Source: JBPRGG01 sp051418075 (GTDB taxonomy: Bacteria > Bacteroidota > Bacteroidia > Cytophagales > Cyclobacteriaceae). Taken from it: a stretch of DNA of 64,000 nt. The notes under the pieces were generated by a model that had not been told where the DNA came from, ran no database searches, and saw only the letters and a list, made by a program, of their open reading frames with translations. The stretch covers positions 62,001 through 126,000 of the forward strand of contig JBPRGG010000052.1 in the NCBI GenBank assembly GCA_051418075.1. Reading direction: 5' to 3'. Made by a program: the position numbers and the translations under genes. This document shows positions 26,810-34,153 of this stretch, piece after piece; position 1 is the first letter of the stretch; each line of letters opens with the position of its first letter.

Positions 26810-27028
26810 TTACCTGAATTTACTAAGCAGGTAAAAGATCAGCGACAAAATAATACTGAGGATGATACTGGTCATCAGGGGAAAGTAGAAAGTGAAATTT
26901 TTTCGTTTTACCAGTATATCCCCCGGTAACTTTCCCAGAAAAGGGATTTTATCAAAAAAGTATAGTAGCAACCCTATAATAATAATAATTGCTCCGATAA
27001 TAATGAGAAACTTACCTGTTTGGTTCAT
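26810..27028 (-). CDS. DUF2905 small membrane protein
   Basis: Protein of 72 residues with two transmembrane helices (about 6-25 and 48-68) joined by the family signature loop GKLPGDILVKRKNFTFYFPL, with PFLGKLPGD conserved. Small two-helix inner-membrane protein of unknown role, widely conserved in bacteria. It is divergent from the methyltransferase gene (about 15 bases between start codons when the latter uses the ATG at 27044), so the two probably share a tight promoter region. Confidence 0.88.
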   Translation of the reverse strand: MNQTGKFLIIIGAIIIIIGLLLYFFDKIPFLGKLPGDILVKRKNFTFYFPLMTSIILSIILSLIFYLLSKFR

Positions 27029-27043
27029 AAATTACCTGATTAT

Positions 27044-27766
27044 ATGGCTGATCATCTTTTAAACAAAGGTTCAATTTTTTTAATTCCCTCCGGATTATCC
27101 GATCACCAGGTTTTGGCGACCTTACCAGTACAGGTGCTGGAAACGGTTAGCAGACTGGATTATTTCCTGGTAGAAAATATCCGTTCCGCCCGTCGGTTTA
27201 TCAGTAGTTTAAAATTGAATAAGCAAATAGATCAACTGGAATTTGAGATTTTAGATAAAAATACCACCGAACAACAGATGTGGGATTTATTACAACCTGT
27301 AATTCAGGGAAAAAATGCTGGTATTATATCTGAGGCCGGATGTCCCGGTGTAGCAGATCCCGGAAGCGGCTTAATAGGACTGGCACACCAACTAAATATT
27401 GTGATAAATCCCCTGGTGGGACCGTCTTCTTTTTTACTGGCCCTGATGAGCTCCGGTTTAAATGGTCAGGCATTTACATTTCATGGGTACCTGCCCATTA
27501 ATAAAAAGGAAAGGGCTGGCCGAATTAAATTGCTGGAAAAAAACATGCTAAAGTACGGACGCACCCAGATTTTTATGGAAACACCCTATAGAAACAACCA
27601 GTTATTGGCTGACTTGCTGGCTGTCTGCCAAAACCATACCCGGCTTTGTCTGGCCAAAAATCTTACCGCCAGTGATCAGATGATCAGGACCAGATCCATT
27701 GAAAAATGGAAAAAGGATGTTCCTGATCTTCATAAGGTTCCTGTGGTGTTTTTAATGGGGCAATAG
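27044..27766 (+). CDS. SAM-dependent methyltransferase, tetrapyrrole-methylase (RsmI-like) fold
   Basis: Class III SAM methyltransferase of about 240 residues related to RsmI, the 16S rRNA C1402 2'-O-methyltransferase. It shows LIPSGLSDHQ, DYFLVENIRSARRF, the SAM-binding ISEAGCPGVADPGSGLI, PLVGPSSFLLALMSSG and HGYLPINKKER. Canonical RsmI is longer (around 280 residues) with a stronger GDP-rich motif; this shorter form, typical of Bacteroidota, may be a paralogue with a different target. I chose the ATG at 27044 over the in-frame TTG at 27020, which lies in the start region of the divergent DUF2905 gene. Confidence 0.88.
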   Translation: MADHLLNKGSIFLIPSGLSDHQVLATLPVQVLETVSRLDYFLVENIRSARRFISSLKLNKQIDQLEFEILDKNTTEQQMWDLLQPVIQGKNAGIISEAGCPGVADPGSGLIGLAHQLNIVINPLVGPSSFLLALMSSGLNGQAFTFHGYLPINKKERAGRIKLLEKNMLKYGRTQIFMETPYRNNQLLADLLAVCQNHTRLCLAKNLTASDQMIRTRSIEKWKKDVPDLHKVPVVFLMGQ

Positions 27767-27934
27767 ATAATAAATACTAAACCCTTCTCTGAATAGTATA
27801 AGTATATTGACTGTCTGTATCTAAGTGTACATTCTGCCTTCCTCCATCTTTTGCCCTATTAGGAGGGGACCTGCTTTTTTCCTTGTTAAAAACAGTTGGC
27901 GAAAAAATCAAGACAGAAAAAATTTCCCTCACCT

Positions 27935-28050
27935 CTGGCGGCCTTTGCGCTCAGCCATCGTAGCCTGCAAACCGCCGCACCTGATTCTTCTGTCGGGCCT
28001 ACCCGCTTTTTGTTTGCTTCATATGCTATCCTATTTCGTAATTCTCTAAC
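27935..28050. repeat. Candidate interspersed repeat (GC-rich island)
   Basis: Sharp compositional change within an AT-rich spacer, with internal inverted repeats and no ORF with coding character. It resembles the short non-coding repeats that recur between genes in Bacteroidota. Only one copy is visible in this window, so repeat status is inferred. Confidence 0.35.
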
Positions 28051-28162
28051 ACGGTGAGCAGTTTACAAGCTTTTCAATTTCCTTTAAATAAGAAAATGAG
28101 TATAGAATTTGCCTCTGAAAACGACTATTTGTAAATAAATTTTCATTTAATTTAAAAACAAC

Positions 28163-28170
28163 TAAATTTG
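28163..28170 (+). promoter_or_regulatory. Putative -7 box of metK
   Basis: TAAATTTG fits the TAnnTTTG consensus and would place the transcription start about 40 bases before the metK ATG. No SAM-riboswitch fold was recognised in the leader. Confidence 0.5.
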
Positions 28171-28218
28171 GGGCTTTTATTTTGGTAACATAATATTTTT
28201 ATATAAACACGAAAAAAA

Positions 28219-29526
28219 ATGCCCTATTTATTTACCTCTGAATCTGTGTCTGAGGGCCACCCCGATAAGGTAGCCGATCAGATTTCTGATGCAATTCTGG
28301 ATGCCATGCTGATGCAGGATGAAAATTCCCGCGTAGCTTGTGAGACTTTTGTAACTACCGGGTTGGTAGTGGTTGGTGGTGAAGTGACTACCAAGGCTTA
28401 TGTGGAGATTCCCGACGTGGTCCGTGATACGATAAAAAGGATAGGATACAACAGCGACGACTATCGTTTTGATGCGGAGTCCTGTGGCGTAATGGTGACA
28501 TTACATAGCCAGTCTCCGGATATAGCTCGTGGAGTGGATGAAAAAGAAAGCAAAGACCAGGGAGCTGGCGATCAGGGAATGATGTTTGGTTATGCAACCA
28601 ACGAAACCCCCGAATATATTCCCATGTCATTGGCTTATTCTCATCGTCTGGTGAAGGAGTTAGCCAGGGTCAGAAAAGAGCAACCCGAATTGATGCCTTA
28701 TTTAAGGCCCGACTCCAAAGCTCAGGTGACAGTGGAATATGATGACAACAATCGCCCCATAAGGGTGCACACGGTAGTAGTATCTACCCAGCATGATGAT
28801 TTTATTAAACCTGATGAAGAGGGTATATCTGCTCAGGAAGCGGCTGATGATGCCATGTTAAAAAAGATCAAAGATGATGTGATTGAGCACGTGATCCATA
28901 AAGTGATACCCCGGGAGCTGCTGAAAGATACCATATACCATGTAAATCCTACCGGAAAGTTTGTGATTGGCGGGCCTCATGGCGATGCCGGATTGACCGG
29001 ACGAAAAATTATAGTGGATACTTACGGAGGTAAGGGAGCGCATGGTGGGGGTGCTTTTTCCGGCAAGGATGCTTCAAAAGTAGATCGTAGTGCTGCTTAT
29101 GCCGCCCGTCATATTGCCAAAAACCTGGTAGCAGCCGGCGTATCTGATGAAGTTCTGGTTCAGGTAGCTTATGCCATTGGTGTGGCCCAGCCAGTTTCAT
29201 TGAATATCGATACCTTTAAGAAAAGCCATGTTGATTTCAGTGATAATGAAATAGCTGAGAAGGTCAGCGCCATCTTTGATATGCGCCCCCGGGCTATCAT
29301 TGAAAGATTTGGTTTAAAGAATCCTATTTTTTCTGAAACGGCAGCCTACGGACATATGGGCCGGGACGCATTTAGCAAGGAAGTGGAAGTGCAGTACGTT
29401 GAGGTAAAAGAAGATGATGATGCCAAACAGGAGATAAGAAGAAAAACCAAAAAAGCTTTTGACTTCTTTACCTGGGAAAAGCTTGACTATGTGGATAAAA
29501 TTAAAGAAGCATTTGGTCTGAAATAA
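28219..29526 (+). CDS. metK: S-adenosylmethionine synthase
   Basis: Makes S-adenosylmethionine from methionine and ATP in the cytoplasm. Hallmarks are FTSESVSEGHPDKVADQISD (ATP/methionine loop), the GAGDQGMMFGYATNETPEY hexapeptide region, FVIGGPHGDAGLTGRKI and the P-loop-like GGGAFSGKDASKVDRSAAY. The 435 residues slightly exceed E. coli MetK (384) because of an insertion after about residue 190 (DDFIKPDEEGISAQEAADD) and a longer C-terminus, as in other Bacteroidota. It is a single-gene transcript flanked by the island upstream and a long palindromic terminator downstream. Confidence 0.97.
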   Translation: MPYLFTSESVSEGHPDKVADQISDAILDAMLMQDENSRVACETFVTTGLVVVGGEVTTKAYVEIPDVVRDTIKRIGYNSDDYRFDAESCGVMVTLHSQSPDIARGVDEKESKDQGAGDQGMMFGYATNETPEYIPMSLAYSHRLVKELARVRKEQPELMPYLRPDSKAQVTVEYDDNNRPIRVHTVVVSTQHDDFIKPDEEGISAQEAADDAMLKKIKDDVIEHVIHKVIPRELLKDTIYHVNPTGKFVIGGPHGDAGLTGRKIIVDTYGGKGAHGGGAFSGKDASKVDRSAAYAARHIAKNLVAAGVSDEVLVQVAYAIGVAQPVSLNIDTFKKSHVDFSDNEIAEKVSAIFDMRPRAIIERFGLKNPIFSETAAYGHMGRDAFSKEVEVQYVEVKEDDDAKQEIRRKTKKAFDFFTWEKLDYVDKIKEAFGLK

Positions 29527-29540
29527 GCCTGTGATTTATT

Positions 29541-29596
29541 CAACAGATAGTAAATAAAAAAGGCTGCCCTTGGGCAGCCTTTTTTACTATCTGTTG
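29541..29596. terminator. Extended palindromic bidirectional terminator between metK and hpf
   Basis: The core GGCTGCCC/GGGCAGCC hairpin is flanked by an A-run on the left and a T-run on the right, so it works for both convergent genes. The outer arms CAACAGATAGTA and TACTATCTGTTG are also complementary, giving an interrupted palindrome of about 56 bases. Confidence 0.9.
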
Positions 29597-29601
29597 TCAA
29601 G

Positions 29602-29898
29602 TCAGGAATATTGTTTAGCTTTTTGTTTCTTCAACTGACGCCGGATTGCTTCTACAGCATTGTCTGTAGCTGCCTCAAAGGAAGAAGCATTTTCCTTGGC
29701 AAATAGCGACATACCTGGTATGTTTAGTTTGATCTCTATGATTTTATTTTCCTTGGCTCCGTTTTTTTCTAAACGCATATATACTTCACCATCTATAATA
29801 CGATCGTAAAAAGTTTCTAGTTTATCCACTTTTTTCTGGATAAAATCAATTAATTTTTGATCGGCATCGAACTTGATTGAATGCATTTGTAACTTCAT
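29602..29898 (-). CDS. hpf: Ribosome hibernation-promoting factor, short HPF/RaiA family
   Basis: Protein of 98 residues that binds the decoding centre of the 30S subunit in slow growth and silences ribosomes. Family features are MKLQMHSIKFDADQKLIDFI, the DRIIDGEVYMRLEKNG strand region, LNIPGMSLFAKENASSFE and a basic C-terminus (RRQLKKQKAK). It is the short form without the dimerisation tail. It lies 34 bases after the recombinase gene, in the conserved Bacteroidota order rpsU-xerC-hpf. The tRNA-tuf-secE block that often follows in this phylum is absent here; metK lies there instead. Confidence 0.92.
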   Translation of the reverse strand: MKLQMHSIKFDADQKLIDFIQKKVDKLETFYDRIIDGEVYMRLEKNGAKENKIIEIKLNIPGMSLFAKENASSFEAATDNAVEAIRRQLKKQKAKQYS

Positions 29899-29931
29899 AG
29901 TACTTTCATTTAAAAATTTAAAAACTAAACA

Positions 29932-30813
29932 TTAAGCTTTAGGGTGTGCTTGGTCAAAAACTTTTTTAAGCTTTTCAAGCGAATTATGCGTGTATACCTG
30001 GGTTGCAGCCAGGTTAGCGTGTCCGAGTAAATCTTTCACCGCATTGAGGTCAGCTCCTTTTTCAAGCAAATGGGTAGCAAAGGTATGTCTCAGCAAATGG
30101 GGACTACGTTTTTCAACAGTAGTATATTGATCCAAATATTTTTTAACAACCCTGTAAATATTCATGGGATAACTTTGCTCTCCATTATCTGTAACGATTA
30201 AATATTCGGCAGCGTTACCATGAAAATGATCATTTTTCTTACTACTGTAATTTTCAATAGTGCGCTTAAGGTTTTTGGTGAAAGGAATCACCCTTTCTTT
30301 TTTTCTTTTTCCCAAAACCCTTATAGTTTGATCAAATAAATCTATATCTGAATGTTTTAAATTAATTAATTCGCTCAGCCTGATGCCAGTGCCATATAAT
30401 AACTCAAAAATTAAACGATCTCTACACCCCAAAAAATCATCTTTGAAATCAGCCCTGTTAAACAATTCGACTAACTCTTTTTCACTAACAAAACGGGGTA
30501 ACTGTTTTTTTGTTTTGAGTATTTTTATTTTAAAAGTGGGGTCTTTTTCTGCTAAACCTCTTTTAATCAGAAACTTGTAAAAAGTTCTGAGGGTGGTGAT
30601 CTTGCGATTGACCGATCGAGGAGAAATATTCCGTTCTACCAGGTTTATAATCCAATTTCTAATCAGGTTATGATCAGCTTGTTCAATCTTATTTTCAGGA
30701 TCAAGGGTAAGTACAAAAGTTTCAAATTGGTTGAGATCATTGGAATAAGAAGTAATGGTATGCTGGCTGTACCTTTTTTCGTATTCCAGATATTTAAGGA
30801 AGGAATTTTTCAT
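29932..30813 (-). CDS. xerC: Tyrosine recombinase XerC-like
   Basis: Site-specific recombinase of 293 residues. The N-terminal SAM-like core-binding domain (about 1-85; FLKYLEYEKRYSQHTITSYS) is followed by the catalytic domain with all active-site residues visible: Arg in ELLYGTGIRLSELINL, Lys in RVLGKRKKERVIPF, HLLRHTFATHLLEKG (HxxR), GHANLAATQVYTH (His) and the nucleophilic Tyr in the same segment. I chose the ATG at 30813; the start at 30846 would add a non-homologous leader. Its position between rpsU and hpf is that of the chromosomal dimer-resolving XerC-type enzyme in Bacteroidota, rather than an integrase of a mobile element. Confidence 0.9.
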   Translation of the reverse strand: MKNSFLKYLEYEKRYSQHTITSYSNDLNQFETFVLTLDPENKIEQADHNLIRNWIINLVERNISPRSVNRKITTLRTFYKFLIKRGLAEKDPTFKIKILKTKKQLPRFVSEKELVELFNRADFKDDFLGCRDRLIFELLYGTGIRLSELINLKHSDIDLFDQTIRVLGKRKKERVIPFTKNLKRTIENYSSKKNDHFHGNAAEYLIVTDNGEQSYPMNIYRVVKKYLDQYTTVEKRSPHLLRHTFATHLLEKGADLNAVKDLLGHANLAATQVYTHNSLEKLKKVFDQAHPKA

Positions 30814-30878
30814 AGTTAGCACTGCAATGGATGCAGTACTAAACATAAGAAAAATAAGTTAAAAAATACAGTGTGCCC

Positions 30879-31073
30879 TTAATAATTTTCCTGGGCATAC
30901 ATTTTTTGACGATAGGCTGCTTTCAGCTTTTCAGTCCGTCTTTTCACAGACGGTTTTTCGAAATAAGTTCTTGATCTTAATTCTTTTAATACGCCTGTTC
31001 TTTCAAATTTTTTCTTAAATCTTTTTAATGCTTTGTCGATAGACTCGTTTTCTTTAACATTAACTACAATCAT
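30879..31073 (-). CDS. rpsU: 30S ribosomal protein S21
   Basis: Small basic ribosomal protein of 64 residues (VKENESIDKALKRFKKKFER, then SVKRRTEKLKAA). It sits near the anti-Shine-Dalgarno end of 16S rRNA; in Bacteroidota it helps hide the anti-SD, which fits the weak RBS use in this window. First gene of the rpsU-xerC-hpf group. A TAAATTTG box lies on the minus strand at 31096-31103, a short leader upstream. Confidence 0.95.
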   Translation of the reverse strand: MIVVNVKENESIDKALKRFKKKFERTGVLKELRSRTYFEKPSVKRRTEKLKAAYRQKMYAQENY

Positions 31074-31095
31074 ATGTGATTTTTATTTTTTATTT

Positions 31096-31103
31096 CAAAT
31101 TTA
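31096..31103 (-). promoter_or_regulatory. Putative -7 box of rpsU
   Basis: The minus strand reads TAAATTTG, matching TAnnTTTG, 22 bases before the rpsU start codon. Confidence 0.5.
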
Positions 31104-31194
31104 TAAATGACTTACCTTCATTACCTACAAAAAGGCTGGCAAAGATAATTATAATATCAATATTTAAAAATGTTTTTTTTATTTTTCCAATACT

Positions 31195-31234
31195 TTGAAC
31201 ACACTCGTGTGGGGAATTGTTCCCTTAAGTTCAA
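31195..31234 (-). other. Compact three-way-junction-like inverted repeats at the polA 3' end
   Basis: Three nested complementary pairs are seen: TTGAAC (31195-31200) with GTTCAA (31229-31234) as an outer stem, CACAC/GTGTG (31200-31211) and GGGAA/TTCCC (31212-31224) as inner hairpins. It starts five bases after the polA stop. No U-run follows on the minus strand, so it is not a standard terminator; it could be a 3'-end stabiliser. Confidence 0.4.
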
Positions 31235-31238
31235 ATAA

Positions 31239-34034
31239 TTAATGGGCCTCCAGCCAGTTTTGTCCAACACCTACTTCTACAATAAGGGGTACATCTAATC
31301 TTGCTGCATTTTGCATCAGTTCTGGTATTTTATCCTGTATAAATTCCAACTCAGGCTGGTATACATCAAATACAAGTTCATCATGCACCTGCAGGATCAT
31401 CCTGGTTTGTAACTGTTCCTGCCTGATCCACTCATCGATCCGGATCATAGCTACCTTAATAATATCTGCCGCACTACCCTGGATCGGAGCATTTATGGCA
31501 TTTCGTTCAGCAAAACCTCTCATAGTAGCATTCCTGGAATTAATATCTCTCAGGTATCTTCGTCGGCCCATGATGGTTTCCACAAATTCCTGTTCCCTGG
31601 CCTGGTTGATCACCCGGTCCATATATTTCTTTACTCCGGGAAACTCTTTAAAATAGGCGGAGATTATATCTGCTGCCTCACGACGGGGTATGCCCAGGCG
31701 TTCTGATAAGCCAAATGCTGATATACCATAGATGATGCCGAAGTTGGCTGTTTTGGCCCGACGTCGCATTTCGCTATCCACTTCTTCCAGTGGTACCTTA
31801 AATATCTTGGCAGCTGTGGCGGCATGAATATCTTTACCTTCTCTGAAGGCTTGAATCATGGTTTCGTCCTGGGCAAAGGAGGCCATAATTCTTAATTCTA
31901 CCTGGGAATAATCTGCTGACATCAGGATGTAATCCTTGTTTCGGGGTACAAAGGCCTTGCGGATCTCCCGGCCTTTTTCAGTACGGATAGGAATATTCTG
32001 CAGGTTGGGATTATTGGAACTCAACCTGCCTGTAGCAGCCACGGCCTGGTTGTAGGAAGTGTGAATGCGGCCGTCAAATGGGCTGATCAAATTGGGCAGG
32101 GCATCCACATAGGTGTTTTTCAACTTCTGTACTTCCCGGTATTCCAGTATCCTTTTGGCAATATGGTGCTCATGAGCCAGTTTGGATAGGATTTCTTCCC
32201 CGGTAGCATATTGCCCTGTTCTGGTTTTTTTCGGCTTTTCGATCAGTCTCAGTTTGTCAAAAAGAATCTCTCCCAGTTGTTTGGGTGAAGCAATATTAAA
32301 TTCACAATCAGCAATCCCGAATATTTCTTTTTCAATATCACAGCTTTCATCTTCCATAGCTTTGGATAAACTGGAAAGGGTTTCTGTATCCACCTTCACA
32401 CCTTCTTTTTCCATGGTAGCTAATACCCTGATCAATGGAGCTTCCACCTGATGATAAAGATTTTCCACCCCATATTGCCTGAGTTGCGGTTCCAGTTTCT
32501 GTTTTAACTGAAAAGTCACATCTGCATCTTCTCCGGCATATTCTACCAGTTTTTCTACTGATACATCCTTCATGCTTAGTTGCTTTGGGCCTTTCTTACC
32601 GATCAATTCCTCAATAGGAACCGGTAGGTAATTCAGGTAACTCTCCGCCAGCACATCCATGCCATGCCGGGAGTTATCCGGCTCGATCAGGTAATGAATT
32701 AGCATAGTATCCAGCAAAGTCCCCTTCACCTGAATGCCATAGGTGGCCAGCACCATATAGTCATATTTAATGTTTTGACCAATTTTTTTAATATTTTCAT
32801 CCTCAAACAGGGGTTTAAATTCATATAAAATTTCTTTAGCCCTGGCGGGGTCATTGGATAGCGGCACATAATAGGCTTCACCTTTTTGATAGGCAAATGC
32901 CATTCCCACTATTTTGGCATCTATGGTATCCAGGCTTACGGTTTCAGTATCAAAACAAAATTCTTCCTGGATTGAGAGGTGATCTATCAGGCTTTTCCTT
33001 AGCAATGGCGTATCTATCAGGTGATAGTCATGCACTATGGTGAAAATATTTTCTTTTTCCTTTATCTCAACCACTTCTTCCTTTTCCTGAGCCATTTTAT
33101 TATCGCTGTCAAACATGGAAAGCTGTACTGAAGCTGCTTTGACAGTTTTGGTTTTATTCTCTTCTCCAAATACCCTGCGGGCCAGTGCCCGAAATTCCAG
33201 CTCATCAAAAATCGCCCTCAGCTTTACTTCATCATAATCGCATACAGCACATTCATCCGGAATAAAATCTATTTCGATATCGGTTTTAATGGTAGCCAAT
33301 TGTTTGGACAGGATACCCTGCTGCCCAAATTCGATTACCCGTTCACGCAGCTTTCCCTTCAATTGGTCTGCATTTTTTATAATATTTTCTACCGATCCGA
33401 ATTCCTTTAGGAGTTTGACTGCAGTTTTGGCCCCAATTCCGGGTATACCAGGAATATTATCAATAGAATCACCCTGCAAACCTAATATATCTCTGACCTG
33501 GTCGATCTTTTCTATATCAAACTTTTTCAGCACTTCTGCTACCCCTAAAATATCCACCGTATTTCCCATGTAGGCAGGTTTGTATAAGAAAATATTTTCT
33601 TCCACGATCTGACTGAAATCTTTGTCTGGGGTCATCATGTACACCTTAAAATGCTGCCGAGCTGCTTTTTTGGCAATGGTTCCGATCAGATCATCAGCCT
33701 CATAGCCATCATATTCCAGCATCTTTATGTTAAAGCCCTCGATAATCTGTTTTACATGAGGAATGGCAATCTGGATATCTTCCGGTTGTTCCTGACGCTG
33801 CGCTTTATATTCCTTATAGGTTTCATGCCGAAAGGTAGGGGCACTGGTGTCAAAGGCCACCATAATATGGCTGGGTTTCTCCTTACTCAATATTTCCAGT
33901 AAAGAGTTGGTGAAACCCATGGCAGCTCCGGTATTGATCCCCCTGGAATTGATCCGGGGGTTCTTACTTAAAGCAAAATGGGCCCGGTAAATAAGGGCCA
34001 TGGCATCTAACAGAAACAGTTTATTGTTATCCAT
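31239..34034 (-). CDS. polA: DNA polymerase I
   Basis: Repair and Okazaki-fragment polymerase of 931 residues with all three activities. The N-terminal 5'-nuclease (about 1-290) starts LFLLDAMALIYRAHFALS and has the helix-hairpin-helix IPGIPGIGAKTAVKLL. The 3'-5' exonuclease domain (about 345-530) keeps its metal ligands: FCFDTETVSLD, IGQNIKYDYMVL and YAGEDADVTF, so proofreading looks intact. Polymerase motifs are ADYSQVELRIMA (A), RRRAKTANFGIIYG (B) and LQVHDELVFDV (C). It is monocistronic, with a TATATTTG box about 80 bases upstream on the minus strand (34117-34124). Confidence 0.97.
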   Translation of the reverse strand: MDNNKLFLLDAMALIYRAHFALSKNPRINSRGINTGAAMGFTNSLLEILSKEKPSHIMVAFDTSAPTFRHETYKEYKAQRQEQPEDIQIAIPHVKQIIEGFNIKMLEYDGYEADDLIGTIAKKAARQHFKVYMMTPDKDFSQIVEENIFLYKPAYMGNTVDILGVAEVLKKFDIEKIDQVRDILGLQGDSIDNIPGIPGIGAKTAVKLLKEFGSVENIIKNADQLKGKLRERVIEFGQQGILSKQLATIKTDIEIDFIPDECAVCDYDEVKLRAIFDELEFRALARRVFGEENKTKTVKAASVQLSMFDSDNKMAQEKEEVVEIKEKENIFTIVHDYHLIDTPLLRKSLIDHLSIQEEFCFDTETVSLDTIDAKIVGMAFAYQKGEAYYVPLSNDPARAKEILYEFKPLFEDENIKKIGQNIKYDYMVLATYGIQVKGTLLDTMLIHYLIEPDNSRHGMDVLAESYLNYLPVPIEELIGKKGPKQLSMKDVSVEKLVEYAGEDADVTFQLKQKLEPQLRQYGVENLYHQVEAPLIRVLATMEKEGVKVDTETLSSLSKAMEDESCDIEKEIFGIADCEFNIASPKQLGEILFDKLRLIEKPKKTRTGQYATGEEILSKLAHEHHIAKRILEYREVQKLKNTYVDALPNLISPFDGRIHTSYNQAVAATGRLSSNNPNLQNIPIRTEKGREIRKAFVPRNKDYILMSADYSQVELRIMASFAQDETMIQAFREGKDIHAATAAKIFKVPLEEVDSEMRRRAKTANFGIIYGISAFGLSERLGIPRREAADIISAYFKEFPGVKKYMDRVINQAREQEFVETIMGRRRYLRDINSRNATMRGFAERNAINAPIQGSAADIIKVAMIRIDEWIRQEQLQTRMILQVHDELVFDVYQPELEFIQDKIPELMQNAARLDVPLIVEVGVGQNWLEAH

Positions 34035-34116
34035 ATAAATAAAAGCGTTGGGATTTTCTTATATTGAGAAGCTAACGAAACAGCTTCAATTTTATTTATT
34101 CTTTTCTGATCAAAAG

Positions 34117-34124
34117 CAAATATA
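34117..34124 (-). promoter_or_regulatory. Putative -7 box of polA
   Basis: The minus strand reads TATATTTG (TAnnTTTG consensus). Just upstream of it on the same strand, the hexamer GTTCCC occurs twice, separated by AGAACA (34135-34152); a regulator site is possible. Confidence 0.45.
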
Positions 34125-34153
34125 CTGGAATTAGGGGAACTGTTCTGGGAACT

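Larger units (their letters stand above)
27767..28218. other. 452-base intergenic region with a GC-richer, repeat-like island
   Basis: No convincing gene. Bases about 27930-28050 are clearly GC-richer than the neighbours and carry a GGCGG/CCGCC inverted repeat (27939-27943 with 27971-27975). A short frame there reads SHRSLQTAAPDSSVG, which is not protein-like. A Bacteroidota-type -7 box for metK (TAAATTTG, 28163-28170) lies near the right end. The island may be an interspersed repeat or a mobile-element remnant. Confidence 0.6.

Noticed and set aside
27825..28049. 74-codon ORF in the metK upstream island
   Set aside because: Composition follows the GC-rich repeat-like block; starts in AT-rich DNA without RBS and has no protein-like pattern.
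28050..28218. SAM riboswitch before metK
   Set aside because: Leader after the predicted promoter is only about 40 bases and AT-rich; no SAM-I or SAM-II helices or pseudoknot recognised.
29932..30813. Recombinase gene as an integrase of a mobile element
   Set aside because: Flanked by rpsU and hpf in the conserved chromosomal order; no att repeats or cargo genes around it.
34135..34152. LexA-type SOS box before polA
   Set aside because: GAAC and GTTC are separated by one base, not the four of the GAAC-N4-GTTC pattern; the double GTTCCC is left as a note only.
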